Source: CBDCYS01 sp965226185 (GTDB lineage: Bacteria > Acidobacteriota > Terriglobia > Bryobacterales > UBA6623). Taken from it: a stretch of DNA of 64,000 bases. The translations under genes were made by a program, and so were the position numbers. The stretch's first letter is position 1, and each line of letters starts with the position of its first letter. The stretch is taken from NCBI GenBank assembly GCA_965226185.1, contig CBDDCT010000006.1:124001-188000 (forward strand), in the 5' to 3' direction. Shown here piece after piece: positions 1 to 9,024 of this stretch. Under the pieces are notes generated by a model that saw only the letters and a list, made by a program, of their open reading frames with translations, did not search any database and was not told the origin of the DNA.

Positions 1-997
1 AAATCTCGCCGAGACGTCCCACCGCTTGAGCCCAGAAGTCGGGATCGACCCGTGCCAAATAGCTCAGAACACGCTCGGCTGCCATCGACTCGTACTGGAT
101 GTCAAAGCCGTAGAAGCGAACCTTGCGGGGATGTGACGGATCCGAGTTATAGTCCTTGATCCAGCGGATCAGGTCCAACACCTCCTCTGTGTTCCAGGTC
201 CAAAAGTAAAGCGCCCGCAGTGCGGCGGCCGGATCGCCTTCACCCGTCAATACGAAATGATCGATGTCAAAGGCTTCTGGCAAGCTTGCTTCTATTGCAA
301 ATGCCGTGAAGCCCATCTTCTCGACCAGGAACTCCAGCATTCGGTGCTTGAGCTGAAAGAACTCCCGGGTCCCATGTGTGGCTTCTCCAAGAGCAACAAC
401 TCGCGCATCGCCGATCACAGCCTCAACTCCTCCCATGTCGTTAAAGCCGCTGCGAGGGGCCGCTGTCTTCAAGCGAATTAGAGTCTCTGAGATCCAGTCT
501 TCGACCGCCGCTCGTTGCTCAGCCTCCGCAACGCGGTAGGCGGCCGCTTCCTGTTGGTTCAACAGTTGCATGACCCGCAGACGATAGCGGCCCGCTTGTG
601 GGTTTTCGGCGTATGCCTTGACCCTGATTCCGTATCGGGCGTTCTCGGCAGGCACCAGCTTGAGAAACTCGCGTCCCGCGCTGTGCCCATTGCTATCCGA
701 CTGTGCGGCAATCTGCCCATCGGGGGCAAGAGCCGTCAGCGCCACATCAATACCTAGTTGTTCGACCTCCAGGAGCAACAACCCTCCAGCCTCCAAGACA
801 ACCTGATAGGAATCGCTTTCCGCGGCAGCCAACTCGCGCTCGACCGAACTGTTTCGATTGAGGATGGGGGTCGGATCCGCCTCGGCACCGCCTTGCTGGG
901 CCGCTAGATCAGTTGCCAGCGGAGTTATGACAGCCACTGCAAGCAACGCTGGCAGCGCCATCGGCCTTCTGCAGAATCTGGAAACGCTTGATTCCAT
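1..997 (-). CDS. Erythromycin-esterase-like secreted protein (3' end beyond window)
   Basis: The minus strand is open from an ATG at 997 to the window edge, about 332 codons. The first 30 or so residues are a basic stretch and a hydrophobic core (LPALLAVAVITPLATDLAA), a probable signal peptide. Residues of roughly 45-150 look like a beta-sandwich of the pre-peptidase C-terminal type (a tentative reading). The erythromycin-esterase family domain follows: LGEATHGTREFF, then FAIEAS and VRFYGFDIQ. In the Ere family the GEATHG histidine belongs to the catalytic site. Family members hydrolyse macrolide lactones, but most environmental homologues have no proven substrate, so resistance is not implied. 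A second in-frame ATG lies 12 codons downstream. No functional partner is evident; the next gene is divergent. Confidence 0.8.
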   Translation of the reverse strand, partial: MESSVSRFCRRPMALPALLAVAVITPLATDLAAQQGGAEADPTPILNRNSSVERELAAAESDSYQVVLEAGGLLLLEVEQLGIDVALTALAPDGQIAAQSDSNGHSAGREFLKLVPAENARYGIRVKAYAENPQAGRYRLRVMQLLNQQEAAAYRVAEAEQRAAVEDWISETLIRLKTAAPRSGFNDMGGVEAVIGDARVVALGEATHGTREFFQLKHRMLEFLVEKMGFTAFAIEASLPEAFDIDHFVLTGEGDPAAALRALYFWTWNTEEVLDLIRWIKDYNSDPSHPRKVRFYGFDIQYESMAAERVLSYLARVDPDFWAQAVGRLGEI

Positions 998-1135
998 GAG
1001 TCTTCACCGACCAGATTCTACCGCCTTCAAGATTGCTAACGATAACCAGCACTTCCCGCCAGCTAACCGATCCTAACACGTCTATGTCACACCCTCGCCA
1101 TTTTAGTACCATAAACATTTCAGGCAGGAAATGTT

Positions 1136-3121
1136 TTGGCAACGGGAAGCCCACCAACAAGAACTTCGTGGCTAGGCCGCTTGGAGCGCTTCGGCGTCGC
1201 CGAGCTATGGCGCGCCGCTGCCGCGGTGCGGCTCAAGCGGCGGCATCTGGCGGAATTCGCGAATGCTTCCTCCCCCGAGGGAGCTGAGCCGCCCGATCAG
1301 CGCGACGACCAGCGCCAGATGCTGGCGGCAATGATGAGCGTTCTGTCTGAACGCGATCAGGCCGAAGAGGCCTTGCGCGAGAGCCGCCAGCGCTATGACT
1401 TGGCTGCTCGCACCAGCAATGACGGCCTCTGGGATTGGAACCTCCAGAGCAACCAAATCGACCTTTCGCCGCGCTGGATCGCGATGCTCGGTTTTTCCGC
1501 CGGCGATGTTGGGAATCGGCCCGAGGAATGGCTTGACCGCATCCACGAGGATGACCGGGCAACGGTTCGCAAGCTGATTTCCACTCATCTGGAGGGTCAA
1601 TCAGAGGAGTTCGAGAGCGAGCATCGTCTGCTCCATCGTGACGGCGGTTACCGCTGGGTGAGAAGCCGCGGGATCGCGGTTCGCGACGCCGATGGACAAC
1701 CTGTCCGGCTCGTTGGGTCGCAGACGGATATCACCGCTCGCAAACAAGCGCAAACGCGGCTCGCGGACGCGACAATCCAGGACTCGCTGACGGGTCTTTC
1801 CAATCGCACCCACTTCATGAAGCGCCTGCGGCAGGCCTGCGGTCACGCGACGACGAGGTCCGGCGAGGTTTTTGCTGTTCTCGTTCTGAATCTCGACCGC
1901 TTCAATGTAGTCAACGAAACCCTCGGGCACGCCGCCGGAGATGAGATGCTGGCCACGGTTGCCCAGCGCCTCGAAACCTGCATGCGCCCCAGCGACATCA
2001 TCGGGCGCTTTGGCGGCGATGAGTTCGCGATTTTGCTGGACGGCCTCAACGAAGCGACGCAGGCGACACGAGTGGCTGAACGAATTCAGAGCAAGGTCGC
2101 CGCGCCATTTCGCATCGGTTCCGAAGAGGTGTTCACCACCGTGAGTATTGGGGTCGCCGTGGGCAGCGGCAAGCGTGCCAAGGCGGACTTGCTGCTGCGC
2201 GGCGCCGAGTCGGCCCTGCGCCGCGCCAAGACCCTTGGTGCGGCCCGCCACGAACTTTTTGATCCCGCCACCGGCAGTGCCAACGGACATTTACTGCACG
2301 TTGAGGCCGGCTTGCGAAAGGCGGCCGATGAAGAGTTTGTTTTGCATTATCAGCCGATCGCTTCGGCGGCAAATGGCGCAATCAGCGGTTGCGAAGCGCT
2401 GCTGCGGTGGGAGCACCCCGAGCGGGGTTTTCTCTTGCCGAGTCAGTTTATTCCTGTTGCCGAAGAGACCGGCCTGATCACTTCGATCACGGAGTGGCTG
2501 TTATCAACGGTTTGCTCCCAGGCCAAGAGCTGGCAACAGGAAACCGGACGAGCGATCCGGGTGGGCGTCAACATTTCGGCGCGCCAGTTCAACGATGACA
2601 ACCTCTACGAGCTGGTCCAGCACGCCTTGGAGCACAGCAAGCTCGACCCCCAATTGCTGCAATTGGAATTGACGGAGAGTTCTCTGATTGAGAACGCCGC
2701 CGCCGCCACCGAACCGCTCATGAAGATTGCCGCCCTCGGCGTTAGAGTATCCTTCGACGACTTCGGAACTGGATATTCATCTTTGATGCACATCCGCCGC
2801 TTTCCGATCAGCACCCTCAAGATCGACCAGTGTTTCGTTCGGGGGATTGCCACCGACCCCGAGGATGCCGCCATCGCATCGGGGCTGATCTCCCTGGCCC
2901 ACGGACTGAAGTTGAATGTCGTGGCCGAGGGAGTGGAGACCGCGGAACAGCTTCGATATCTGAGGGCCAAACGGTGTGACGAAATTCAAGGACACATCAT
3001 CAGCAAACCAGTCGCCCCCGCCGCGTTTCTCGACTTGCTTCAGCGGCCCAAGGCGTTCTCCGGGTGGTCGGATGCTGTACGCGGGCGCGGATCAAATGCG
3101 CGAAAGGTTAGAAAGACATGA
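1136..3121 (+). CDS. PAS-GGDEF-EAL cyclic-di-GMP signalling protein
   Basis: Predicted to make and/or degrade cyclic di-GMP. Order of parts: a poorly conserved N-terminus, a short coiled region (about 60-85), one PAS/PAC domain (about 85-210, ending GSQTDITARKQA), a GGDEF domain with intact GGDEF at 293-297, and an EAL domain with EALLRW from 420, DDFGTGYSS and EGVET. Both catalytic signatures are present, so neither activity can be ruled out by eye. No signal peptide or membrane segment is visible, which suggests a cytoplasmic sensor. The chosen start is TTG with GGAA five bases upstream; a later Met before the coiled region (MLAAMMSVL) is possible. The stop overlaps the start of rmuC (ATGA), so the two are probably co-transcribed. 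Confidence 0.9.
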   Translation: MATGSPPTRTSWLGRLERFGVAELWRAAAAVRLKRRHLAEFANASSPEGAEPPDQRDDQRQMLAAMMSVLSERDQAEEALRESRQRYDLAARTSNDGLWDWNLQSNQIDLSPRWIAMLGFSAGDVGNRPEEWLDRIHEDDRATVRKLISTHLEGQSEEFESEHRLLHRDGGYRWVRSRGIAVRDADGQPVRLVGSQTDITARKQAQTRLADATIQDSLTGLSNRTHFMKRLRQACGHATTRSGEVFAVLVLNLDRFNVVNETLGHAAGDEMLATVAQRLETCMRPSDIIGRFGGDEFAILLDGLNEATQATRVAERIQSKVAAPFRIGSEEVFTTVSIGVAVGSGKRAKADLLLRGAESALRRAKTLGAARHELFDPATGSANGHLLHVEAGLRKAADEEFVLHYQPIASAANGAISGCEALLRWEHPERGFLLPSQFIPVAEETGLITSITEWLLSTVCSQAKSWQQETGRAIRVGVNISARQFNDDNLYELVQHALEHSKLDPQLLQLELTESSLIENAAAATEPLMKIAALGVRVSFDDFGTGYSSLMHIRRFPISTLKIDQCFVRGIATDPEDAAIASGLISLAHGLKLNVVAEGVETAEQLRYLRAKRCDEIQGHIISKPVAPAAFLDLLQRPKAFSGWSDAVRGRGSNARKVRKT

Positions 3122-4563
3122 TGGAACTAACGCCGCTGCTCGGTCTCGCGATCTTGGCCGCCGGGCTCCTTTTCTACTGGCAATCGCGGTCGAGGATCAG
3201 CGAAACCGCTCTCGCCAAGCTCTATTCACGAATGGAAGAGCAAGGCAAGCGCGGCGACGCGCTGGCACGGCAACTTGCCGAAAGCAGCCGCGCGACGCAA
3301 GACGTCGTTCGCGGGCTCGATCAGGGCCTGCGAGAGCAACAGGCCAGCGCCCAGCAGCAACTGATTCGGCAGTTGGCCGACTCCAAGCAAGATCACCAGA
3401 AAGCCATCCACGATTTGCAGGAAGCCCAGCTTCGGCGCTTCAGCGAGTTGCAGCAGCAGTTGGAGCGGCGCCACTCCGACACCTACAAGACGCTGCACAC
3501 GACCTTGCAAAACTCGACCGACCGCAGCGAGCGCCAGTTGGCGCAAGCTCTGGACCGCAACGCCAAAGACCTGGGGAAAAGGATGGACGCGCTGACCGAG
3601 TCGACCGACAAGCGGCTCTATGAGATCAGCGGCCAAGTCGACAAGCGCCTCTCGGAGGGGTTCGAAAAAACCGTAGCCACGTTCGCCGATGTGCAGAAGC
3701 GGCTCGAACTCATCGACGGCGCGCAAAAACGAATCACCGAGCTCTCCACCAGCGTTGTCAGTTTGCAGCAAGTGCTGGCCGATCGGACATCACGGGGGAC
3801 TTTCGGGGAAGTGCAGCTTCTGGGGCTGATCAGCAACGTTCTGCCCAAAGCCAACTACCGCATGCAGTACACTCTTTCCAATGGCAAGTGCGTCGATTGC
3901 ATGCTGTTCCTGCCCGAGCCCACGGGCAATGTGCCGATCGACTCTAAGTTTCCGCTGGAAAACTACCGCCTCAAGGCGGACCCAAATCTGGCCCAGGCCG
4001 ACCGCGCCGCCGCGGAAAAAAAGTTCGCCGGCAACGTCGCGACGCACATCAAGGACATCGCCGACAAATACATCCTGCCGGGGGAGACGGCCGAGTTCGC
4101 GATCATGTTCGTTCCCGCCGAAGCGGTCTTCTCGGATATACACGACTATCACCCGCAACTGGTGGAACAATCCCACCGCTCCAGGGTATTTATCACCTCT
4201 CCATCCACTCTCTTTGCGCTTCTGACGACGGTCGGAGCGATGCTCAAGGACGCGGCTACGCGCGAGCAGGTCGGCATCATTCAGGAGCACCTGCACAAGC
4301 TCGGTGGCGACTTCAAGCGTTTCCAAGACCGCATGAACAACCTCGCCCAGCACATCGATCAAGCTCACCGCGACGTCGAGCTGGTCAACACATCGGCGCG
4401 CAAGATCAGCAGCCGGTTTACGAAAATTGAGCGGCTGGAGCTGGGCGACTCAGAGCTGCCGGCGCTGGACAACCCGGAGCCGCCGGCGCTGGCGAAAGCG
4501 GCCGCCGTCGGCGCGGGCGCTCATCTTCCTCACAATGGTTCTGACAGCCCATTGGTGTCGTAA
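3118..4563 (+). CDS. rmuC: DNA recombination protein RmuC
   Basis: RmuC family (PF02646), 481 aa, normal length. One N-terminal membrane segment (residues 4-20, LTPLLGLAILAAGLLFYWQ) is followed by a long coiled coil rich in Q, E, R and K (about 30-210). The nuclease-like core follows, including RGTFGEVQL, VPIDSKFPLENY, HIKDIADKYI and EFAIMFVPAEAVF. RmuC proteins limit inversion between short inverted repeats and are predicted nucleases; this is family knowledge and the chemistry is poorly defined. The start overlaps the upstream GGDEF-EAL gene by four bases, so translation is probably coupled. The tail after about residue 430 is a low-complexity Ala/Pro region. Confidence 0.92.
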   Translation: MMELTPLLGLAILAAGLLFYWQSRSRISETALAKLYSRMEEQGKRGDALARQLAESSRATQDVVRGLDQGLREQQASAQQQLIRQLADSKQDHQKAIHDLQEAQLRRFSELQQQLERRHSDTYKTLHTTLQNSTDRSERQLAQALDRNAKDLGKRMDALTESTDKRLYEISGQVDKRLSEGFEKTVATFADVQKRLELIDGAQKRITELSTSVVSLQQVLADRTSRGTFGEVQLLGLISNVLPKANYRMQYTLSNGKCVDCMLFLPEPTGNVPIDSKFPLENYRLKADPNLAQADRAAAEKKFAGNVATHIKDIADKYILPGETAEFAIMFVPAEAVFSDIHDYHPQLVEQSHRSRVFITSPSTLFALLTTVGAMLKDAATREQVGIIQEHLHKLGGDFKRFQDRMNNLAQHIDQAHRDVELVNTSARKISSRFTKIERLELGDSELPALDNPEPPALAKAAAVGAGAHLPHNGSDSPLVS

Positions 4564-4785
4564 CGCTTTGCGTCCTGTAGCTCCGTCGTGTTAGCGCGGG
4601 AACGGCGTCGCGGGAATGAGTGGCGACGCGGCACGCAAGAATGGGCGCGCCATCTAACTTGGGCGAGCCGGAATTGAGCAGGGTGGGGCGCCTGGCCGCT
4701 GGCGAGCTCGGTGCGGTCAAGCGCCACGCGGGCTTTCTTTCTTGCCGACGGCATCTAGCTTGGATACAATACAAGTGGCTGCGAG

Positions 4786-7539
4786 TTGCTGAATTTGCCA
4801 CAGAAACTCTTATTCCGCGGATGTTCCGGGCATGCGTTCGCGGGCCTGCTTGTGTCCGTTTGCTTTGTCGCTTCCGGCTGGGCGCAGACACCTGGCCCGG
4901 ACGAGTTTTTCGAGATGCGGGTCAGGCCCGTGCTGGCAGCCAACTGTTTCGCCTGCCATACGGCCTCGAAGATGGGCGGGCTCCAGATGGAGTCTCGCCA
5001 GTCTCTGCTCGCCGGCGGGGGACGCGGGCCGGCGGTGGTTCCTGGTGATCCCGATCGGAGTCTTTTGATCCAAGCGGTGACGCATTCGCTCCCGGAACTG
5101 AAAATGCCGCCGGAGGGGAAGCTGCAGCCGCAAGAGATCGAGGACCTCGCTAGCTGGATCAAAACCGGCGCCGTGTGGCCCGAGACGATTGTTTCGTCCG
5201 CGGCGGGAAAGTCCGGCGCGAAGACCATCACGCCTGAACAGAGAAACTTCTGGGCGTTCCGGCCAGTCCGGAAACCCGCCTCGCCAAGCGTGCAAGATGA
5301 AGCCTGGGTACGGGCTCCGCTCGACCGCTTCGTCCTCGCGAAGCTCGAAGCGAAAGGCTTGCAACCGGCCAGCAGAGCCGCCAAGCGCACTTTGATCCGG
5401 CGGGCGTACTTCGATCTGATCGGTCTGCCGCCGACGCCCGAACAGGTCGACGCTTTCCTTGGGGATCAGTCACGGAATGCTTTCGGCGCGGTGGTGGACG
5501 GCCTGCTGGCGTCGCCCCACTACGGCGAGCGCTGGGGACGTCATTGGCTCGACGTGGCTCGCTACTCCGACGACCGGCTGCAGTCGACGCAAATGGATCC
5601 CTATCCCAATTCCTTCCGCTATCGCGATTGGGTCATACAAGCCTTCAATGACGACATGCCCTACGACTTGTTCGTGAAAGCTCAGATTGCGGGGGACCTG
5701 ATCGCGGGCAAGGCGGGCGGCGGCGTGGAGACGGAGCGGCTGGCCGGCGGACTCGGCTTCTACGGGCTGAGCTCTCTTCTTCAGGGCCAGGACGACCGCG
5801 TCGATGCGACCGCGCGGGGCTTTCTGGCGCTCACGGTCGGATGCGCCCGCTGTCACGACCACAAGTTTGATCCCATCCCGACCGAGGACTACTACGCGCT
5901 GCTGGGGATCTTCAAGAGCACGGAACTGGATGAATATCCGCTCGCCCCGGCAGGGATCGTGGAAGATTACAAGCGGCAGGAAGAAAAGGTAGAGAAGGAA
6001 GAGGAAGCTTTCGAGAAGTTCCTCGGTATTCAAAGCGCGCAGCTTGTGGATGTGCTGGCGTCGCAAACTTCCGCATACGTCATGGCGGCCTGGCAGGTGG
6101 CCGGGCCTCTGAAACGCGAGGCGGAGAAAGTCGCGCGCTCCCAATCGCTCGATCAGGAAACGCTCGAGGGCTGGGCGCGATACCTGGGCGCCGCACCCCG
6201 TCAGCATCCCCTTTTCGACGAATGGGACGCGCTGCTGGCCCGAGACCACACGCCGAAGCAAGTAGCCGCTTTGGCTGATTCGATGGAAAAACTGGTTCTG
6301 GAGGTCGTCGCGGAGAAGAAGGAACTTGACGAAAAAAACAGGGTCCGCCTGGGAGAAAACAAAGCGCCCCGCAAGCTGAGCCAAATCGAAATGCTGTCGC
6401 TCGAACGTGACCGTTATTTTCTTTGGCGGGACCTTGCGTCGAACCAAAGCTTCAAGATGCCCGCGAAGTTCGAAAGCGGCATCCTTTATTACAGCGGCCG
6501 AAAGATCGACCGCTTTCTCGACGGTGTTTGGCGGGACCACGTTCACGCGAAACGCGCGCGGTTGGAAGCGTTGCGCGAGATGATGCCCGAAAAGTATCCC
6601 TTCTTTCACGTGGTCTCGGATGTTGACGAGCCGAAGAACGAGCACGTGCACATTCGCGGCAACAAGGCCAACCTGGGAGACGAGGTTCCGCGCCGGTTCT
6701 TGTCCGTGCTGTCGGATGGAGAGTCCGAGCCTTTCACGAAAGGCAGCGGACGGCTGGAGCTGGCCGAGGCAATTGCGAATCCCGGCAACCCGCTGACGGC
6801 TCGTGTGATGGTCAACCGCATCTGGTTGAACCATTTCGGGCAGGCGCTGGTCCGCACGCCGAGCAACTTCGGGCAAATGGGCGAGCGGCCGAGCCATCCC
6901 GAGCTGCTCGACTTTCTGGCGGCGCGTTTTGTCGAGCTGGACTGGTCGATCAAAGCGCTGCACCGAGAGATCATGCTGACTTCGACGTACGCGCTAGCAG
7001 CTACTTCGGTCGCTAAGAACGAAGAGGCCGACCCGGAGAACCGGCTGCTGTGGCGCGCCAACCGGCGGCGGCTCGATGTGGAGTCCATGCGCGACTCCCT
7101 TTTGTTTGTCGCGGGGCGGCTCGATCCCAGCGTAGGCGGCAAAGCGGCGGATCTTGTGGACGACGCCAACCTCCGCCGGACGGTCTACGGCTATGTCAGC
7201 CGGCGGCGATTGGACACGATGCTGGGATTGTTTGACTTTCCGAATCCGACCGTGACGAGCCCGCAACGGATTCTGACGAGTACGCCATTGCAGGGGTTGT
7301 TTTTCCTCAACAGCGAATTAGTGATGGAAGCGGCCGATGGGCTGGCCGGGCGTTTGCGTAAAGAGGCCGGTGATGATGACAGGGCCCGAATCCGGCGTGC
7401 TTACCGGGTGGTCTTCGGCCGCGAGCCGAGCGGCGAGGAGATGCGGCTGGGACGTGAGTTCGTGGAGGCCGAGCCGGACTCGTGGCCGCACTATGCCCAG
7501 GCGCTTTTGAGCTCGGCGGAATTCTTGCATGTGAACTGA
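4786..7539 (+). CDS. PSD1-type cytochrome-c protein (DUF1549/DUF1553)
   Basis: A 917-aa exported protein of the planctomycete-cytochrome-c class. The first about 33 residues form a signal peptide (AFAGLLVSVCFVASGWAQ). A haem-c site CFACH lies at 54-58 with a later KMPPEGKL, as in PSCyt1 domains. DUF1549 follows (LDRFVLAKLE...HYGERWGRHWLDVARYSD), with a second CxxCH, CARCHDHKFDPI, at 353-357. A charged coiled insert comes next, then DUF1553 (ARVMVNRIWLNHFGQALVRTPSNFG...LHREIMLTSTYA). The family is widespread in Planctomycetes, Verrucomicrobia and Solibacter-type Acidobacteria, and its biochemical role is unknown. The start is TTG. The DUF1501 gene begins 11 bases downstream, the usual pairing, so the two are probably one operon and one functional unit in the periplasm. 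Confidence 0.9.
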   Translation: MLNLPQKLLFRGCSGHAFAGLLVSVCFVASGWAQTPGPDEFFEMRVRPVLAANCFACHTASKMGGLQMESRQSLLAGGGRGPAVVPGDPDRSLLIQAVTHSLPELKMPPEGKLQPQEIEDLASWIKTGAVWPETIVSSAAGKSGAKTITPEQRNFWAFRPVRKPASPSVQDEAWVRAPLDRFVLAKLEAKGLQPASRAAKRTLIRRAYFDLIGLPPTPEQVDAFLGDQSRNAFGAVVDGLLASPHYGERWGRHWLDVARYSDDRLQSTQMDPYPNSFRYRDWVIQAFNDDMPYDLFVKAQIAGDLIAGKAGGGVETERLAGGLGFYGLSSLLQGQDDRVDATARGFLALTVGCARCHDHKFDPIPTEDYYALLGIFKSTELDEYPLAPAGIVEDYKRQEEKVEKEEEAFEKFLGIQSAQLVDVLASQTSAYVMAAWQVAGPLKREAEKVARSQSLDQETLEGWARYLGAAPRQHPLFDEWDALLARDHTPKQVAALADSMEKLVLEVVAEKKELDEKNRVRLGENKAPRKLSQIEMLSLERDRYFLWRDLASNQSFKMPAKFESGILYYSGRKIDRFLDGVWRDHVHAKRARLEALREMMPEKYPFFHVVSDVDEPKNEHVHIRGNKANLGDEVPRRFLSVLSDGESEPFTKGSGRLELAEAIANPGNPLTARVMVNRIWLNHFGQALVRTPSNFGQMGERPSHPELLDFLAARFVELDWSIKALHREIMLTSTYALAATSVAKNEEADPENRLLWRANRRRLDVESMRDSLLFVAGRLDPSVGGKAADLVDDANLRRTVYGYVSRRRLDTMLGLFDFPNPTVTSPQRILTSTPLQGLFFLNSELVMEAADGLAGRLRKEAGDDDRARIRRAYRVVFGREPSGEEMRLGREFVEAEPDSWPHYAQALLSSAEFLHVN

Positions 7540-7550
7540 GAGAGAAACCG

Positions 7551-8948
7551 ATGCCTCGACATCAGCTAGCGATCAGCCGCCGCGACCTGCTGCGGACCAT
7601 GGGGACGGGCCTTGGCATGGTGGGGCTCACGCCACTGTTGGCGGGTAGCCGGCCAAGCTCTAGTCCGCTGGCTCCCCGCCAGCCACATTTCCCCGCAAAG
7701 GCCAAGCATGTCATTCACCTGTTCCTGAATGGCGGGCCTTCCCATGTCGACAGTTTCGACTACAAGCCGGCATTGGCCAAGTATCACGGCAAACCCTATC
7801 CCGGCGGCAACCTCAAGACCGAACGCAAGACCGGCACTTTGATGCAGTCGCCTTTCGAGTTCAAGAAGTTCGGTGAAAGCGGCGTCGAGATCAGCGAAAT
7901 TTTTTCGAAGCTCGGCGAGCGAGTCGATGACATTTGCGTTATCAACTCGATGCATACCGACTTGCCGTTTCACGAACCGTCGCTGCTGATGCTCAATTGC
8001 GGACAGCGCATCCCGGGGACTCCTTCCATGGGGTCCTGGGTGACCTATGGCCTGGGCACGGAAAATCAGAACCTTCCCGGATACGTGGTGTTGTGTCCGG
8101 GGGTACCGGTGATTGGGCCACAGCTCTGGTCGTCGGCCTTCTTGCCGGGCGCCTACCAGGGGACCTATATCAAGAACGATCTGCGCAAGCCGGAAGACCT
8201 GGTTCCCAATGTTCGCAATCCTCGCCTGAAAGAACCCGAGCAGCGCCGCCAGTTTTCGCTGCTCGAGAAGCTGAATCGTCTGCACCTGGAGCGCGAAGGG
8301 TCCGCGCCACGGCTCGAGTCCGCGATCCATTCGATGGAAGTCGCTTATCGCATGCAGCTCGAAGCGCTCGATGCTTTTGACGTCAGCAAGGAGACCGTCG
8401 CCACCCGCGAGCGTTATGGCGAAGGAGATTTCGCGCTGGGGTGTCTGCTGGCGCGGCGGCTGGTGGAGCGAGGCGTGCGAGTCGTGCAGGTCTACTACGG
8501 CAACAGCCAGCCGTGGGACACGCATGAGGACATCCTTCGCATGCGCCAGTTGGCCGGGGATTCCGACGCACCCATGGCGGCTTTGCTGGAAGACCTCAAG
8601 GTGAGCGGACTGCTGGACGAAACCATCGTCATCATTGGCGGCGAGTTCGGACGCACCCCGACGGTCGAGGTCAGCGGACGGATCAAGGTTCAGAACGGCC
8701 GCGACCACAACAGCCACGGATTCTCGACTCTGCTGGCCGGTGGCGGTTTCAAGGGCGGGATGCGTTACGGGGCGAGCGACGAGTTCGGTTTCAAGGCGGC
8801 GGAAAAACGGGTCCACCCCCATGACTTACAGGCGACCGTCCTGCAGCAGTTGGGCTTTGATCACACCAAGCTAACGTACCGCCACAGCGGCCGCGATTTT
8901 CGGCTGACCGATATCGCGGGCAACGTGGTGACCGACATCATCGCCTAA
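7551..8948 (+). CDS. Tat-exported DUF1501 protein
   Basis: DUF1501 family, distantly related to the alkaline phosphatase/sulfatase fold. The ATG at 7551 is preferred over upstream in-frame codons because GAGAG lies just ahead and because it places a twin-arginine signal at the N-terminus (ISRRDLLRTMGTGLGMVGLTP). Recognisable family blocks are HVIHLFLNGGPSHVDSFDYKP, VVQVYYGNSQPWDTHEDI, IIGGEFGRTP and GRDHNSHGFSTLLAGGG; the Asp/His/Glu residues in these blocks are candidate metal ligands. It follows the DUF1553 cytochrome by 11 bases. Export through Tat suggests that it folds with a cofactor before secretion. The substrate is unknown. Confidence 0.9.
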   Translation: MPRHQLAISRRDLLRTMGTGLGMVGLTPLLAGSRPSSSPLAPRQPHFPAKAKHVIHLFLNGGPSHVDSFDYKPALAKYHGKPYPGGNLKTERKTGTLMQSPFEFKKFGESGVEISEIFSKLGERVDDICVINSMHTDLPFHEPSLLMLNCGQRIPGTPSMGSWVTYGLGTENQNLPGYVVLCPGVPVIGPQLWSSAFLPGAYQGTYIKNDLRKPEDLVPNVRNPRLKEPEQRRQFSLLEKLNRLHLEREGSAPRLESAIHSMEVAYRMQLEALDAFDVSKETVATRERYGEGDFALGCLLARRLVERGVRVVQVYYGNSQPWDTHEDILRMRQLAGDSDAPMAALLEDLKVSGLLDETIVIIGGEFGRTPTVEVSGRIKVQNGRDHNSHGFSTLLAGGGFKGGMRYGASDEFGFKAAEKRVHPHDLQATVLQQLGFDHTKLTYRHSGRDFRLTDIAGNVVTDIIA

Positions 8949-8963
8949 GCCCGACGGAGGGAC

Positions 8964-9014
8964 CCTGTGGGCTTCCAGCGTAACGGCCGGCGGCGGCGAG
9001 CCGCCGCAATTCGG
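8964..9014 (+). repeat. 51-bp copy of an internal argS segment between convergent genes
   Basis: Positions 8964-9014 match 15010-15060, inside argS, at 48 of 51 bases. The segment contains the stem GGCGGC-GAG-CCGCCG, so in the gap between the convergent DUF1501 and DUF1552 genes it could also serve as a stem-loop terminator for either strand. No T-run follows. Confidence 0.7.
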
Positions 9015-9024
9015 AAGTCTTAAA

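Noticed and set aside
5470..6963. 497-codon minus-strand frame inside the DUF1553 gene
   Set aside because: The plus strand carries clear DUF1549/DUF1553 text with haem sites throughout; the opposite frame shows no protein family features.
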